DNA of 9,474 bases, from contig URSX01000067.1 of the NCBI GenBank assembly GCA_900550615.1, positions 1-9,474 on the forward strand, given 5' to 3'. Within the stretch, counting starts at the first letter, position 1, and each line of letters starts with the position of its first letter. The translations under genes and the position numbers were made by a program. The stretch is from an uncultured Eubacteriales bacterium. Its GTDB lineage: Bacteria; Bacillota; Clostridia; Oscillospirales; Oscillospiraceae. Shown one piece after another: positions 1-6,664 of this stretch. Under the pieces are notes generated by a model. The model was not told the origin of the DNA. It was given only the letters and a program-made list of their open reading frames with translations, and ran no database searches.

Positions 1-2204
1 TGGGCCGCAGCCTGATGAAAAACGCCTATAACCTGGGGCTGTCCGAGACGCTGACCCAGGCGGTGGAGGAGCTGGGCTTCCAGTCGTCGGATCTTTTCGA
101 GCGGGAGCCGGATGCTGGCCTGGGCAACGGCGGCCTGGGCCGCCTGGCCGCCTGCTATCTGGACAGCATGACCACTCTGGAGCTCCCTGCCACAGGCTAT
201 TCCATCTGCTATGAGCTGGGCATTTTCAAGCAGAAGATCGTGGAGGGCCAGCAGGTGGAGCTGCCCGACGACTGGCAGGATGTAGGCGGTGCGTGGCTGC
301 TGCCCCGTCCCCAGGAGGCGGAGGAGGTGCACTTCGGCGGCACCGTGCGCACCAAGTGGGACGGGGGCCAGCTGATGGTGATCCACGAGGATTATACCCG
401 GGTCCTGGCCGTGCCCTGCGACATGGAGATCGCCGGCTATCAGACCGGGCATGTCAATACCCTCCGTCTCTGGCAGGCCCGCAGCCCCAAGCCCGTGGAT
501 ATGCAGCTGTTCAGCCAGGGTCACTACCTCCAGGCCAGTGAGGAGCGCACCATGGCCGATGCCATCAGCAAGATCCTCTATCCCGAGGACAATCACTACG
601 AGGGCAAATCCCTGCGGCTGAAGCAGCAGTATTTCTTCGTCTCCGCCACCATCCAGTCCATCACCCGCAAGCATCTGGAGGTCTACGGTACCCTTCGGAA
701 TTTCCACGAGAAGAACGTCATCCAGATCAACGACACCCACCCGGCTCTGGTGATCCCGGAGCTGATGCGCATTTTCATGGACGATGCGGGTATGGGCTGG
801 GACGAGGCCTGGGAGATCACCAAAAACAGCGTGGCTTATACCAACCATACGGTTCTGGCTGAGGCCCTGGAGTGTTGGCCCCAGACTCTGTTTGAGACGC
901 TGCTGCCCCGCATCTGGCAGATCATCGTGGAGATCGCCCACCGCTGGCAGAGGCAGGTGGAGGAGTTTTACCACGACCCCGCCAGGACCGAGAGGCTGGC
1001 CATCGTCTGGGATGGCGGCGTGCGCATGGCCAATCTCTGCATCGCCGGGGGCATGAGCGTCAACGGTGTTTCCGCTCTGCACACGGAGATTTTGCGCCGG
1101 GACGTGTTCCGGGATGCCTGCATCATGTGCCCGGAGCAGTTCCGCAACGTCACCAACGGCGTGGATCACCGCCGCTGGCTCAGTCAGGTGAATCCCGGCC
1201 TCCACGGGCTGATCTGCGATTTGACCGGGGCGGATTATCTCCTGCACCCGGATCGGCTGAAAAACCTGGATGCCTGCGCAGACGATGCCTCCGTGCTCCG
1301 TCGCCTGGAGGAGATCAAGGGGCAGAACAAGGCCCGCTTTGCCCGCTGGGCCAAGCGGCAGCAGGGTGTGGTGCTCAATACCGATGCCGTGTTCAATACC
1401 CAGGTCAAGCGCCTGCACGAGTATAAGCGGCAGCTGCTGAACGTGATGCACATTCTCTATCTCTACCAGCGCCTGCAGGATGCTCCCAATATGGACTTCC
1501 GGCCCCAGACCTTCCTCTTTGGGGCCAAGGCTGCCCCGGGGTATGCGGTAGCCAAGCGGATCATCCATCTGATCAACTCTTTGGCCGACCAGATCAACCA
1601 TGATCCCCTTTGCCGGGATAAGCTCCAGGTGGTGTTTCTGGAGAATTACCGGGTCTCCATGGCGGAGGTGCTCATGCCCGCCAGCGAGGTGTCCCAGCAG
1701 ATTTCCACCGCCGGCAAGGAGGCCAGCGGCACCGGCAATATGAAGTTCATGATGAACGGTGCCGTCACACTGGGCACTCTGGACGGAGCCAATGTGGAGA
1801 TGTATGAGGTGCTGGGGGAGGAGAATATGTTCCTCTTCGGCCTGAAGGCGGAAGAGGCGGCAGAGCTTTCCCGGCATTATGACCCCAAGCTGCTGTATGA
1901 CCGGGATCCTGTGCTGCGCCGCGTGCTGGATGCCATCCGTGACGGCTTCCGTGACGGGGTCAGCTATGAGGATATTTACCGCCGCCTGCTCTTTGGCGGT
2001 GATTGCCCGGCGGATCAGTACCTGCTCCTGGCGGATTTTGTGTCCTACTGCGATGCGGCCCGCCGCATGATGGAGGCGTATGATGACCGCACCCGCTGGA
2101 ACCGGATGAGCCTGCACAACATCGCCCGCAGCGGTGTCTTCGCCGCTGACCGCGCCGTCCGGGACTACGCCCGGGACATCTGGCATGTCCCCTGTCGGGA
2201 ATAA
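1..2204 (+). CDS. glgP: Glycogen/maltodextrin phosphorylase, 5' end missing
   Basis: This enzyme removes glucose units from glycogen or maltodextrin as glucose-1-phosphate, using pyridoxal phosphate (PLP), in the cytoplasm. The reading frame is open to the window edge: the first codons read GRSL, the family's conserved 'GR-L-N...LGL' segment. The methionine at base 15 is therefore internal, and by comparison with family members of about 800 to 840 residues, roughly 85 to 90 residues lie outside. Numbered from that methionine, visible hallmarks are DAGLGNGGLGRLAACYLDSM (about 34-53), NDTHPAL, RNVTNGVDHRRWL, VKRLHEYKRQ (464-473), and the PLP site EASGTGNMKFMMNG with the Schiff-base lysine at K577, followed by LGTLDGANVEM. 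The C-terminus appears complete and no frameshift is seen. A strong terminator follows 16 bases after the stop, so this is probably the last gene of its transcript. Whether glycogen or maltodextrin is preferred cannot be told from sequence. Confidence 0.97.
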   Translation, partial: GRSLMKNAYNLGLSETLTQAVEELGFQSSDLFEREPDAGLGNGGLGRLAACYLDSMTTLELPATGYSICYELGIFKQKIVEGQQVELPDDWQDVGGAWLLPRPQEAEEVHFGGTVRTKWDGGQLMVIHEDYTRVLAVPCDMEIAGYQTGHVNTLRLWQARSPKPVDMQLFSQGHYLQASEERTMADAISKILYPEDNHYEGKSLRLKQQYFFVSATIQSITRKHLEVYGTLRNFHEKNVIQINDTHPALVIPELMRIFMDDAGMGWDEAWEITKNSVAYTNHTVLAEALECWPQTLFETLLPRIWQIIVEIAHRWQRQVEEFYHDPARTERLAIVWDGGVRMANLCIAGGMSVNGVSALHTEILRRDVFRDACIMCPEQFRNVTNGVDHRRWLSQVNPGLHGLICDLTGADYLLHPDRLKNLDACADDASVLRRLEEIKGQNKARFARWAKRQQGVVLNTDAVFNTQVKRLHEYKRQLLNVMHILYLYQRLQDAPNMDFRPQTFLFGAKAAPGYAVAKRIIHLINSLADQINHDPLCRDKLQVVFLENYRVSMAEVLMPASEVSQQISTAGKEASGTGNMKFMMNGAVTLGTLDGANVEMYEVLGEENMFLFGLKAEEAAELSRHYDPKLLYDRDPVLRRVLDAIRDGFRDGVSYEDIYRRLLFGGDCPADQYLLLADFVSYCDAARRMMEAYDDRTRWNRMSLHNIARSGVFAADRAVRDYARDIWHVPCRE

Positions 2205-2220
2205 AAAATAAGGCTTCTCC

Positions 2221-2254
2221 AAAGGGTCGGTGCCTATAGGCGCCGCCCTTTTTT
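2221..2254 (+). terminator. Intrinsic terminator of glgP
   Basis: The left arm AAGGG-T-CGGTGCC and right arm GGCGCCGCCCTT form a stem of about 12 pairs with one bulged T and one G-U pair. The loop is TATA, and a run of six T (2249-2254, partly paired) closes it. It begins 16 bases after the glgP stop codon, the usual position for a Rho-independent terminator. Confidence 0.88.
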
Positions 2255-2280
2255 GCGCACCGCACCCCATGCAAAAATCA

Positions 2281-2318
2281 TGTCATTGCGAGGGCGCTCC
2301 GCGCCCGTGGCAATCCGC
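2281..2318. repeat. Intergenic palindromic repeat of the TCATTGCGAG/GCAATCC type
   Basis: The outer arms ATTGC (2285-2289) and GCAAT (2310-2314) are perfect complements. Inside them GGGCGC (2292-2297) and GCGCCC (2301-2306) pair around a TCC loop. The unpaired bases between the arms give a two-part stem-loop. The ends TGTCATTGCGAG and GTGGCAATCCGC match, from memory, a short dispersed palindromic repeat seen in intergenic DNA of many bacteria. Only one copy is in this window, so its repetitive nature is not shown here. It lies 26 bases beyond the terminator and has no T-tract, so it is not itself a good terminator. Confidence 0.6.
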
Positions 2319-2320
2319 AT

Positions 2321-2400
2321 TCCCCGTCCCCAAAACCTATTCACCCATCACTCCTACCTCTTCCCTTGCATTTGCCCCCGCATTTCCCCTCTTTTCACCG
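2321..2400. other. C-rich, G-poor intergenic tract
   Basis: By hand count these 80 bases hold 39 C, 24 T, 12 A and only 5 G, a strand bias unlike either flanking gene. The tract lies between the palindromic repeat and the helicase promoter. No credible ORF, hairpin or RNA gene was found in it, and its function is unknown. Confidence 0.5.
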
Positions 2401-2411
2401 GTTGACTTTTG

Positions 2412-2420
2412 TGGTAAAAT
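2412..2420 (+). promoter_or_regulatory. Extended -10 promoter of the DEAD-box helicase gene
   Basis: TGGTAAAAT fits the extended -10 pattern TGnTATAAT and sits at the start of an AT-rich island in otherwise GC-rich DNA. The expected start of transcription is near 2427, leaving a leader of about 30 bases before the helicase ATG. A TTGACT hexamer occurs at 2402-2407 but is only 7 bases upstream of the -10, too close to be its -35 box. No good -35 is seen at the normal distance, which is acceptable for TG-extended promoters. Confidence 0.55.
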
Positions 2421-2458
2421 GGAAATTGAAATTTTATGAGCAAAAAGAGGAACACAAT

Positions 2459-3619
2459 ATGGATATTACACAGGGCGTGCCCTTTGACAGCTTCGGCCTG
2501 TCCGAGGCCACCATGCGCGCTATAAAAAACAAAGGATATACCATTTCCACTCCAGTGCAGGCCGGCTGCATTCCCCCCATGCTGGCGGGAAAGGACGTCA
2601 TCGCCAAGGCGCCCACCGGCACCGGCAAGACCATGGCCTTCGGCCTGCCCATCATCGAGCGGATCGACCGGGAGAGTGAGGCGGTGCAGGCGCTGATCCT
2701 GGCTCCCACCCGGGAGCTGGCCATGCAGATCACCCAGGAGCTGCGGGACGTGTCGGTGTACCATGAGGGGCTGCGGGTGGTGTGCCTGTACGGCGGCGAA
2801 CCCATCGGCAAGCAGATCAACGCCCTCAAGCGCAAGCCCCAGATCGTGGTGGCAACCCCCGGCCGCCTGTCTGACCATATGAAGCGCCGCACCGTCACGG
2901 TGAAGGAGGTGCAGACCGTGGTGCTGGACGAGGCGGACCGCATGCTGGACATGGGCTTCATCCACGATGTCACCCGCATTTTGGACAAGATCCCCAATCG
3001 TAAAAATCTCGGCATGTTCTCTGCCACCATTTCCCGGGAAGTGATGGACATCTCCTGGGTCTATCAGCGTGACCCCGAGGAGATCACCGTCCAGGCTACC
3101 AAGGAGAATAAGCCCGACATTCTCCAGTACCGTATTGAGGTTCCTTCCGACCGGAAGGTGGACACCATCGCCCATATCATCACCGGGGAGAAGCTGGAGC
3201 GGGTCATGTGCTTCTGCAATACCAAGGGCTCCACGGAGCGCCTGACCAAGTTTTTACAGATGCGCGGGCTGGACGCTCAGTGCATCCACGGCGACATTCC
3301 CCAGCGCAAGCGGGAGGCGGTGATGGCCCTGTTCCGGGAGGGCAAGCTCCATGTGTTCGTTGCCACGGATGTGGCCGCCCGGGGCATCGATGTGGACGAT
3401 GTGGACGCGGTGTTCAACTACGATGTCCCCGATGAGAACGAGTATTATATCCACCGCATCGGCCGCACGGGCCGTGCCAGGCGCCACGGCGTGGCCTACA
3501 CGCTGCTGTCGGACTTCCCCAGCCGTATGCGTCTGGATGATATTGCCCGCAGCACCCGCAGCCAGATCATTCCCGCCGTGGTGGATGAGAACGGCTGCGT
3601 GACCCCGGAGAAGAAGTGA
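2459..3619 (+). CDS. DEAD-box ATP-dependent RNA helicase, core only
   Basis: This 386-residue protein unwinds RNA duplexes using ATP; the family works in ribosome assembly, RNA decay and cold adaptation. All core motifs are present in order: Q motif (F12 to Q34), motif I APTGTGKT (51-58), Ia PTRELA, TPGRL, motif II DEAD (157-160), motif III SAT (188-190), ATDVAARGID, and motif VI HRIGRTGR (332-339). Little follows the second RecA lobe, so the basic C-terminal tail or RNA-binding domain of larger members is absent, and the precise subfamily (RhlE-like or other) cannot be assigned. The start at 2459 is chosen because GAGG (2447-2450) lies 8 bases upstream and the Q motif follows normally. An earlier in-frame ATG at 2366 precedes the predicted promoter and would add 31 unrelated residues. 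The next gene starts 28 bases after the stop, so co-transcription is likely. Confidence 0.95.
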   Translation: MDITQGVPFDSFGLSEATMRAIKNKGYTISTPVQAGCIPPMLAGKDVIAKAPTGTGKTMAFGLPIIERIDRESEAVQALILAPTRELAMQITQELRDVSVYHEGLRVVCLYGGEPIGKQINALKRKPQIVVATPGRLSDHMKRRTVTVKEVQTVVLDEADRMLDMGFIHDVTRILDKIPNRKNLGMFSATISREVMDISWVYQRDPEEITVQATKENKPDILQYRIEVPSDRKVDTIAHIITGEKLERVMCFCNTKGSTERLTKFLQMRGLDAQCIHGDIPQRKREAVMALFREGKLHVFVATDVAARGIDVDDVDAVFNYDVPDENEYYIHRIGRTGRARRHGVAYTLLSDFPSRMRLDDIARSTRSQIIPAVVDENGCVTPEKK

Positions 3620-3647
3620 GCCGATTCTGCCCAGAAGGAGGACGCTT

Positions 3648-5276
3648 ATGACAAAACTGAAACGATACACGGCGCTGCTGCTGGCCCTGGTGCTGACAGC
3701 GGGCTTGCTGGCTGGCTGCGGCAGGGAGAAGGATGTGTCCTTCCGGGTGGCAATGAGCCGCGTGCCCGCTACCCTGGATCCGGCCCTGGCTGCCACCGAT
3801 GAGGAGAAGATCGTGGTCAGCCACCTGTTTGAAAACCTTATGAAGCTCCAGGCGGACGGCTCCGGCGGCTGCACGGCGGTGAACGGCATGGCCCGCAGCT
3901 ACCAGTGCGATACCACTGTCGAGGGCCAGGAGACCTATACCTTCCGTCTCCGCACCGGGGCCACCTGGTCCGACGGCACCCGGGTCACGGCCGGGGACTT
4001 TGTCTACGCCTGGAAGCGGCTGGTGGACCCTGCCACCGGCTCGAAAAATGCTGCCCTGCTGGACATGGTGGCCGGCTACAGCGCCGCCCGCTCCGGCAAA
4101 GTGGATGCCCTGCAGGTCTCCGCTCCGAATGACGATACCTTTGTGGTGGTGCTCTCCGGCCGCTGCCCATATTTTATCGACAGCGTCTGTACGGCTGCCG
4201 CCACCATGCCGGTGCAGAGCGCTGCCGCCGCCCAGGAGAACTGGTCCATGGCCTGGGATACCTCGCTGGTCACCAACGGCCCCTATGCCGTCGCCTCCTG
4301 GGAGGGGGATACCATGCGCCTGGAGCAGAACCGTGACTATCATGACCTGCGCCGCCTGGGGCCGGAGGCCATCACCTTCCGCTTTACCTCGGATGAGCAG
4401 ACGGCCAACTCTCTCTTTGACCGGGGAGACGTGGACCTTGTGCTGGGGCTGACGGATGAGGCCGTGGCCAAAAAGAGTGACGGCTGGATGCCGGATTACT
4501 ACCCGGAGACCAGCGTGGTGCTGCTGAACCAGCTGTCCGCCCTCACCAGCGACGAGCGGGTTCGCCGGGCCATGGGCCTGGTCATCGACCGCAGCGCCAT
4601 CGCCGAGCTGCTGGGCCCCCGGACGCATCTGGCGGCGGAGGGTCTGGTGACCCGGGGCATCCGCAGCACCATGGGCGGCCAGTTCCGGGATGTGGGCGCT
4701 GTGGTGGACAACGACAGTGAAAACTATGAAAAGAACTGCCAGACCGCTCAGGAGCTGCTGCAGGAGGCGGGCTACACCGCCGAAAAGATCGCGGCTCTGG
4801 GTACGGTGATCATGCTCTATGAGTCTGACGGCACCGCGGATTCCCTGGCCCAGCTGCTGCAAAAGACCTGGCGGGACAAGCTGGGCCTCAGCGTCACGCT
4901 GAAGGGCGTTTCCGCCTCTGAGATCAGCCAGGCGCTGCAGCGGGGCGAATATACCCTGGCTGCGCTGCGCGTCACCAGTGACCGCAACGATGCCACAGGC
5001 TTTCTCAACCGCTGGCGCACGGGCAACGAGGGTAATTTTGCCAATTTCTCCTCCAGTGCCTATGACATGCTGCTGCGTGTGGCAGGCGTTTCCGCCAGCA
5101 AGGAGGCCCGGGATGCCTATCTGGAGGATGCCGAGCGCCTGCTGCTGGAGCAGGGGAACGTGATCCCCCTGTACCACAGTACCAGGAGCTGGAGCCTGTC
5201 TGAGCAGTATACCGGCGTGTTTGGCGATGGCCTGGGCCGCTACTTCTTCGGCGGTGTCCGTCTGGCCGGAAAATAA
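3648..5276 (+). CDS. ABC-transporter solute-binding lipoprotein, family 5 (peptide/nickel type)
   Basis: This 542-residue protein is predicted to be a membrane-anchored receptor that captures oligopeptides or a related ligand for an ABC importer. A lipoprotein signal is plain: MTKLKR, a hydrophobic run, then the lipobox LAGC with the lipidated cysteine at C24. Family 5 hallmarks follow: the SRVPATLDPALAATDEEKIV opening (about 35-54), GATWSDGTRVTAGDFVYAWKR (roughly 104-124), and VRRAMGLVIDRSAI (about 305-318). Length fits OppA/DppA-like proteins. The start has an excellent binding site, AAGGAGG (3635-3641), six bases upstream. No permease or ATPase genes adjoin it, so it may serve a transporter encoded elsewhere. 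Its placement 28 bases behind a helicase gene suggests shared transcription without an obvious shared job. Ligand identity cannot be read from sequence. Confidence 0.93.
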   Translation: MTKLKRYTALLLALVLTAGLLAGCGREKDVSFRVAMSRVPATLDPALAATDEEKIVVSHLFENLMKLQADGSGGCTAVNGMARSYQCDTTVEGQETYTFRLRTGATWSDGTRVTAGDFVYAWKRLVDPATGSKNAALLDMVAGYSAARSGKVDALQVSAPNDDTFVVVLSGRCPYFIDSVCTAAATMPVQSAAAAQENWSMAWDTSLVTNGPYAVASWEGDTMRLEQNRDYHDLRRLGPEAITFRFTSDEQTANSLFDRGDVDLVLGLTDEAVAKKSDGWMPDYYPETSVVLLNQLSALTSDERVRRAMGLVIDRSAIAELLGPRTHLAAEGLVTRGIRSTMGGQFRDVGAVVDNDSENYEKNCQTAQELLQEAGYTAEKIAALGTVIMLYESDGTADSLAQLLQKTWRDKLGLSVTLKGVSASEISQALQRGEYTLAALRVTSDRNDATGFLNRWRTGNEGNFANFSSSAYDMLLRVAGVSASKEARDAYLEDAERLLLEQGNVIPLYHSTRSWSLSEQYTGVFGDGLGRYFFGGVRLAGK

Positions 5277-5280
5277 GATA

Positions 5281-5311
5281 ATCCCCGATCCGGCTTACAC
5301 GGATCGGGGAT
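5281..5311. terminator. Hairpin terminator between convergent genes, probably bidirectional
   Basis: ATCCCCGATCCG (5281-5292) and CGGATCGGGGAT (5300-5311) are perfect 12-base complements around a GCTTACA loop. It starts 4 bases after the lipoprotein stop and lies 24 bases beyond the stop of the convergent peptidase gene. The T-tracts are interrupted on both strands (CATTATATGAATTTTT on plus, TATCTTATTTT on minus), so strength is uncertain in each direction, but position and perfect pairing support a shared terminator. Confidence 0.82.
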
Positions 5312-5328
5312 CATTATATGAATTTTTA

Positions 5329-5340
5329 TGTATTTTTATG
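5329..5340 (+). repeat. Left copy of a 12-bp direct repeat flanking the regulator/peptidase module
   Basis: TGTATTTTTATG occurs here and again, in the same orientation, at 6554-6565. This copy overlaps the last bases of the peptidase gene and its stop codon. The motif is AT-rich and low in complexity, so chance is possible. Confidence 0.35.
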
Positions 5341-6010
5341 TATGCGCTTCCTTTTCGCCAAAGCCGAAGCACCAGGCGCATGGCTCATATCCGGCCTTCT
5401 CTGCCTGCTGGCGGGGCAGGGCGGTGGTGTTGTCCTTGCCGACAACGAACTTGCAGCTTTCCCTGTGGAAGCACCGTCCGGATTCCGTCAGATATACGGT
5501 CTCATTTTCGCCTGCCACACCGGACGGCCTGAACAGAAGCACTCCTGCCAGCGCCAGAATCAGTAGACCTGCGGCAGCCCACAGGGCCATGCGCCGTGGC
5601 CTGCAGGCTTTGTTGTACCGCATGAGCCGGGCGGCGAATTCGTTGGCCTCCTGCTCCTGCATCACGCCAGTTCCGGGGCCTGTGATCACTGTCTGATCCA
5701 GATGCCGACACAGAATGTGCCCCAGCTCGTGGCTCAGCAGGATCATCTGCTCCTCCTGAGACAGGTTCTCCAGCATGAACACGATCCGCAGATTGGGATC
5801 CTGGTAGGTGAAGGCAGATTGCCCGGCGGCATAGTCAAACAGCCGCAGGGAGCTGAGCAGCGTGGTCACTTCCTTGCAGTTGGAGAGCCTGCTGTATGTA
5901 ACGAGAGAAAAGCCCTGCGCCTGCAGGGCTTTCACAAGATCCGAAACAGTAAACGGACGGTGATGGAATTGTTTCAAAAAGGCGCGCGCCTCACGCTGCG
6001 CGGTCTTCAT
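5336..6010 (-). CDS. ImmA/IrrE-family metallopeptidase with a membrane helix and C-terminal His/Cys domain
   Basis: This 224-residue protein is predicted to be a zinc protease of the COG2856 kind, whose known members cleave or inactivate XRE-type repressors (ImmA on ImmR, IrrE on DdrO). The zinc motif HELGH is at 94-98 and the downstream helix EQEANEFAARLM (about 119-130) supplies the likely third ligand. Basic residues (RPRR, 137-140) precede one hydrophobic helix at about 141-160, so by the positive-inside rule the protease faces the cytoplasm and the tail lies outside. The tail carries FHRESC (H182, C186) and GYEPCAWC (C211, C214), matching the 'YH-x3-C ... GYxPCxxC' metal-binding module found at the ends of various Firmicutes proteins. 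The ATG at 6008-6010 follows the xre stop by 15 bases and has GAAGGG upstream, so it is expressed with xre. The fusion is unusual for ImmA. The fold and topology are inferences. Confidence 0.88.
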   Translation of the reverse strand: MKTAQREARAFLKQFHHRPFTVSDLVKALQAQGFSLVTYSRLSNCKEVTTLLSSLRLFDYAAGQSAFTYQDPNLRIVFMLENLSQEEQMILLSHELGHILCRHLDQTVITGPGTGVMQEQEANEFAARLMRYNKACRPRRMALWAAAGLLILALAGVLLFRPSGVAGENETVYLTESGRCFHRESCKFVVGKDNTTALPRQQAEKAGYEPCAWCFGFGEKEAHT

Positions 6011-6025
6011 AGAGAAAATCCCTTC

Positions 6026-6460
6026 TTACTCCTTGTTTTTCAGGCTGCGCAGAGCGTCTGCAGCCTCTGCCGCGCTTTCTGCGGGCAGATTCACGCTGGT
6101 GAAGCTGCCGCCAAATGCCGCGGTCTGTCCGGAAAAGCTCTCGGCGGCTTCCTTGCAGCGCTGAGCCTCCACCTTCAGCACGGTGGCGACAGTATGGCGG
6201 CCATAGCTGTCCAGCTGTGCATACTGGGTCAGCAGCTCCTGGGTGTCGTCAGTCAGGTAGAAGGCAGAGTCGTCCGACAGAGCCTTGATCCCCAAAACCT
6301 TGCAGATCTGCACCACCGTGTCGAAGGAAGAACCGCCGATACCGTTGTGCAGAGCGCTGTTGATGGTGGAAAGGGGAATGTTTACAGCAAAGGCAAACTG
6401 CCGCACGCTTTTGTATTGCCGTGCGATTTCGGTGCGCACGATCTTTGTCAAATTATCCAT
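6026..6460 (-). CDS. XRE-family helix-turn-helix regulator
   Basis: This 144-residue protein is predicted to bind DNA through an N-terminal lambda-repressor-like helix-turn-helix (about residues 6-58), seen as SVRQFAFAVNIPLSTINSAL followed by FDTVVQICKVLGI. A second helical stretch at about 73-102 (LLTQYAQLDSYGRHTVATVLKVEAQR) resembles the 'Y-x-x-LD-x-x-G' segment found after the HTH in many clostridial XRE proteins and may mediate dimerisation. The rest is Ala/Ser-rich, probably flexible, and could hold a protease cleavage site. The start has GAGGG six bases upstream, a promoter 41 to 68 bases upstream, and an 11-base dyad between them. Adjacency to an ImmA/IrrE peptidase suggests this is its substrate, as ImmR is for ImmA. 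No prophage or integrative-element genes adjoin it, so the controlled genes are unknown. Confidence 0.86.
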   Translation of the reverse strand: MDNLTKIVRTEIARQYKSVRQFAFAVNIPLSTINSALHNGIGGSSFDTVVQICKVLGIKALSDDSAFYLTDDTQELLTQYAQLDSYGRHTVATVLKVEAQRCKEAAESFSGQTAAFGGSFTSVNLPAESAAEAADALRSLKNKE

Positions 6461-6483
6461 AGTTGACCCTCGTTTCCTATATG

Positions 6484-6494
6484 AGTAATTTACT
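6484..6494. promoter_or_regulatory. Candidate operator in front of the XRE gene
   Basis: AGTAA-T-TTACT is a perfect 5-bp dyad around a central T. It lies just downstream of the -10 box of the minus-strand promoter, at the expected start of transcription, where a bound repressor would block initiation. Autoregulation by the XRE protein is inferred from position only. The half-sites are short and AT-rich. Confidence 0.4.
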
Positions 6495-6500
6495 TCTTAA

Positions 6501-6528
6501 ATAATAGCATAAAAATGGAAAAAAGCAA
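6501..6528 (-). promoter_or_regulatory. Promoter of the xre-peptidase operon
   Basis: Read on the minus strand, TTGCTT (plus coordinates 6528-6523) is followed after 16 bases by TATTAT (6506-6501), which is preceded by TGC, giving an extended -10 TGCTATTAT. Transcription would begin near 6494, about 34 bases before the ATG. It lies in a marked AT-rich island. Confidence 0.68.
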
Positions 6529-6553
6529 TAGGAATTATTTTCCAAAATTGCGG

Positions 6554-6565
6554 TGTATTTTTATG
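6554..6565 (+). repeat. Right copy of the 12-bp direct repeat flanking the regulator/peptidase module
   Basis: TGTATTTTTATG is identical to 5329-5340. This copy lies upstream of the xre promoter, in the gap before yihY, so the two copies bracket the complete xre-peptidase operon with its promoter. Both copies also have an ATGAATT close by. The remainder of 6529-6635 shows no ORF or clear structure. Confidence 0.35.
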
Positions 6566-6635
6566 AATTCTGACGGACATTTGTCTGGCATCTGCGCCTT
6601 TCCGGGGTCGGAACATTCTTGATGTGAAGTCGGGG

Positions 6636-6664
6636 TTTATTTTACCGGAGGAATATGGTATACT
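6636..6664 (+). promoter_or_regulatory. Promoter of the yihY-trkA operon
   Basis: TATACT (6659-6664) is preceded by TGG, giving an extended -10. TTTATT lies 17 bases upstream at 6636-6641 as a weak -35. The expected start of transcription is near 6671. It is divergent from the xre promoter, with about 107 bases between the two, and falls outside the 11-base dyad, so direct control by the XRE protein is not evident. Confidence 0.6.

Noticed and set aside
2402..2420. TTGACT and TAAAAT as a standard -35/-10 pair for the helicase.
   Set aside because: Only 7 bases separate them, far from the usual 16 to 18, so only the extended -10 was kept.
2366..2458. An upstream in-frame ATG that would lengthen the helicase by 31 residues.
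   Set aside because: It precedes the predicted promoter, has no ribosome site, and adds sequence unlike DEAD-box N-termini, while the ATG at 2459 has a suitable site and spacing.
2354..3175. A 273-codon minus-strand open frame opposite the helicase gene.
   Set aside because: It lies over the helicase gene, whose motifs are all intact, and its product is His/Gly/Leu-rich without a known pattern; it also crosses the helicase promoter region.
3567..5177. A 536-codon open frame on the minus strand opposite the lipoprotein gene.
   Set aside because: The plus-strand protein has a complete family 5 binding-protein pattern, lipobox and ribosome site. The minus frame encodes low-complexity His/Gly/Gln/Ala-rich sequence with no recognisable motif, as expected from the shadow of a GC-rich gene.
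5702..6466. A 254-codon plus-strand open frame opposite the xre and peptidase genes.
   Set aside because: The minus strand encodes clear HTH and HELGH motifs with ribosome sites and a promoter. The plus frame spans both genes and their gap and shows no domain.
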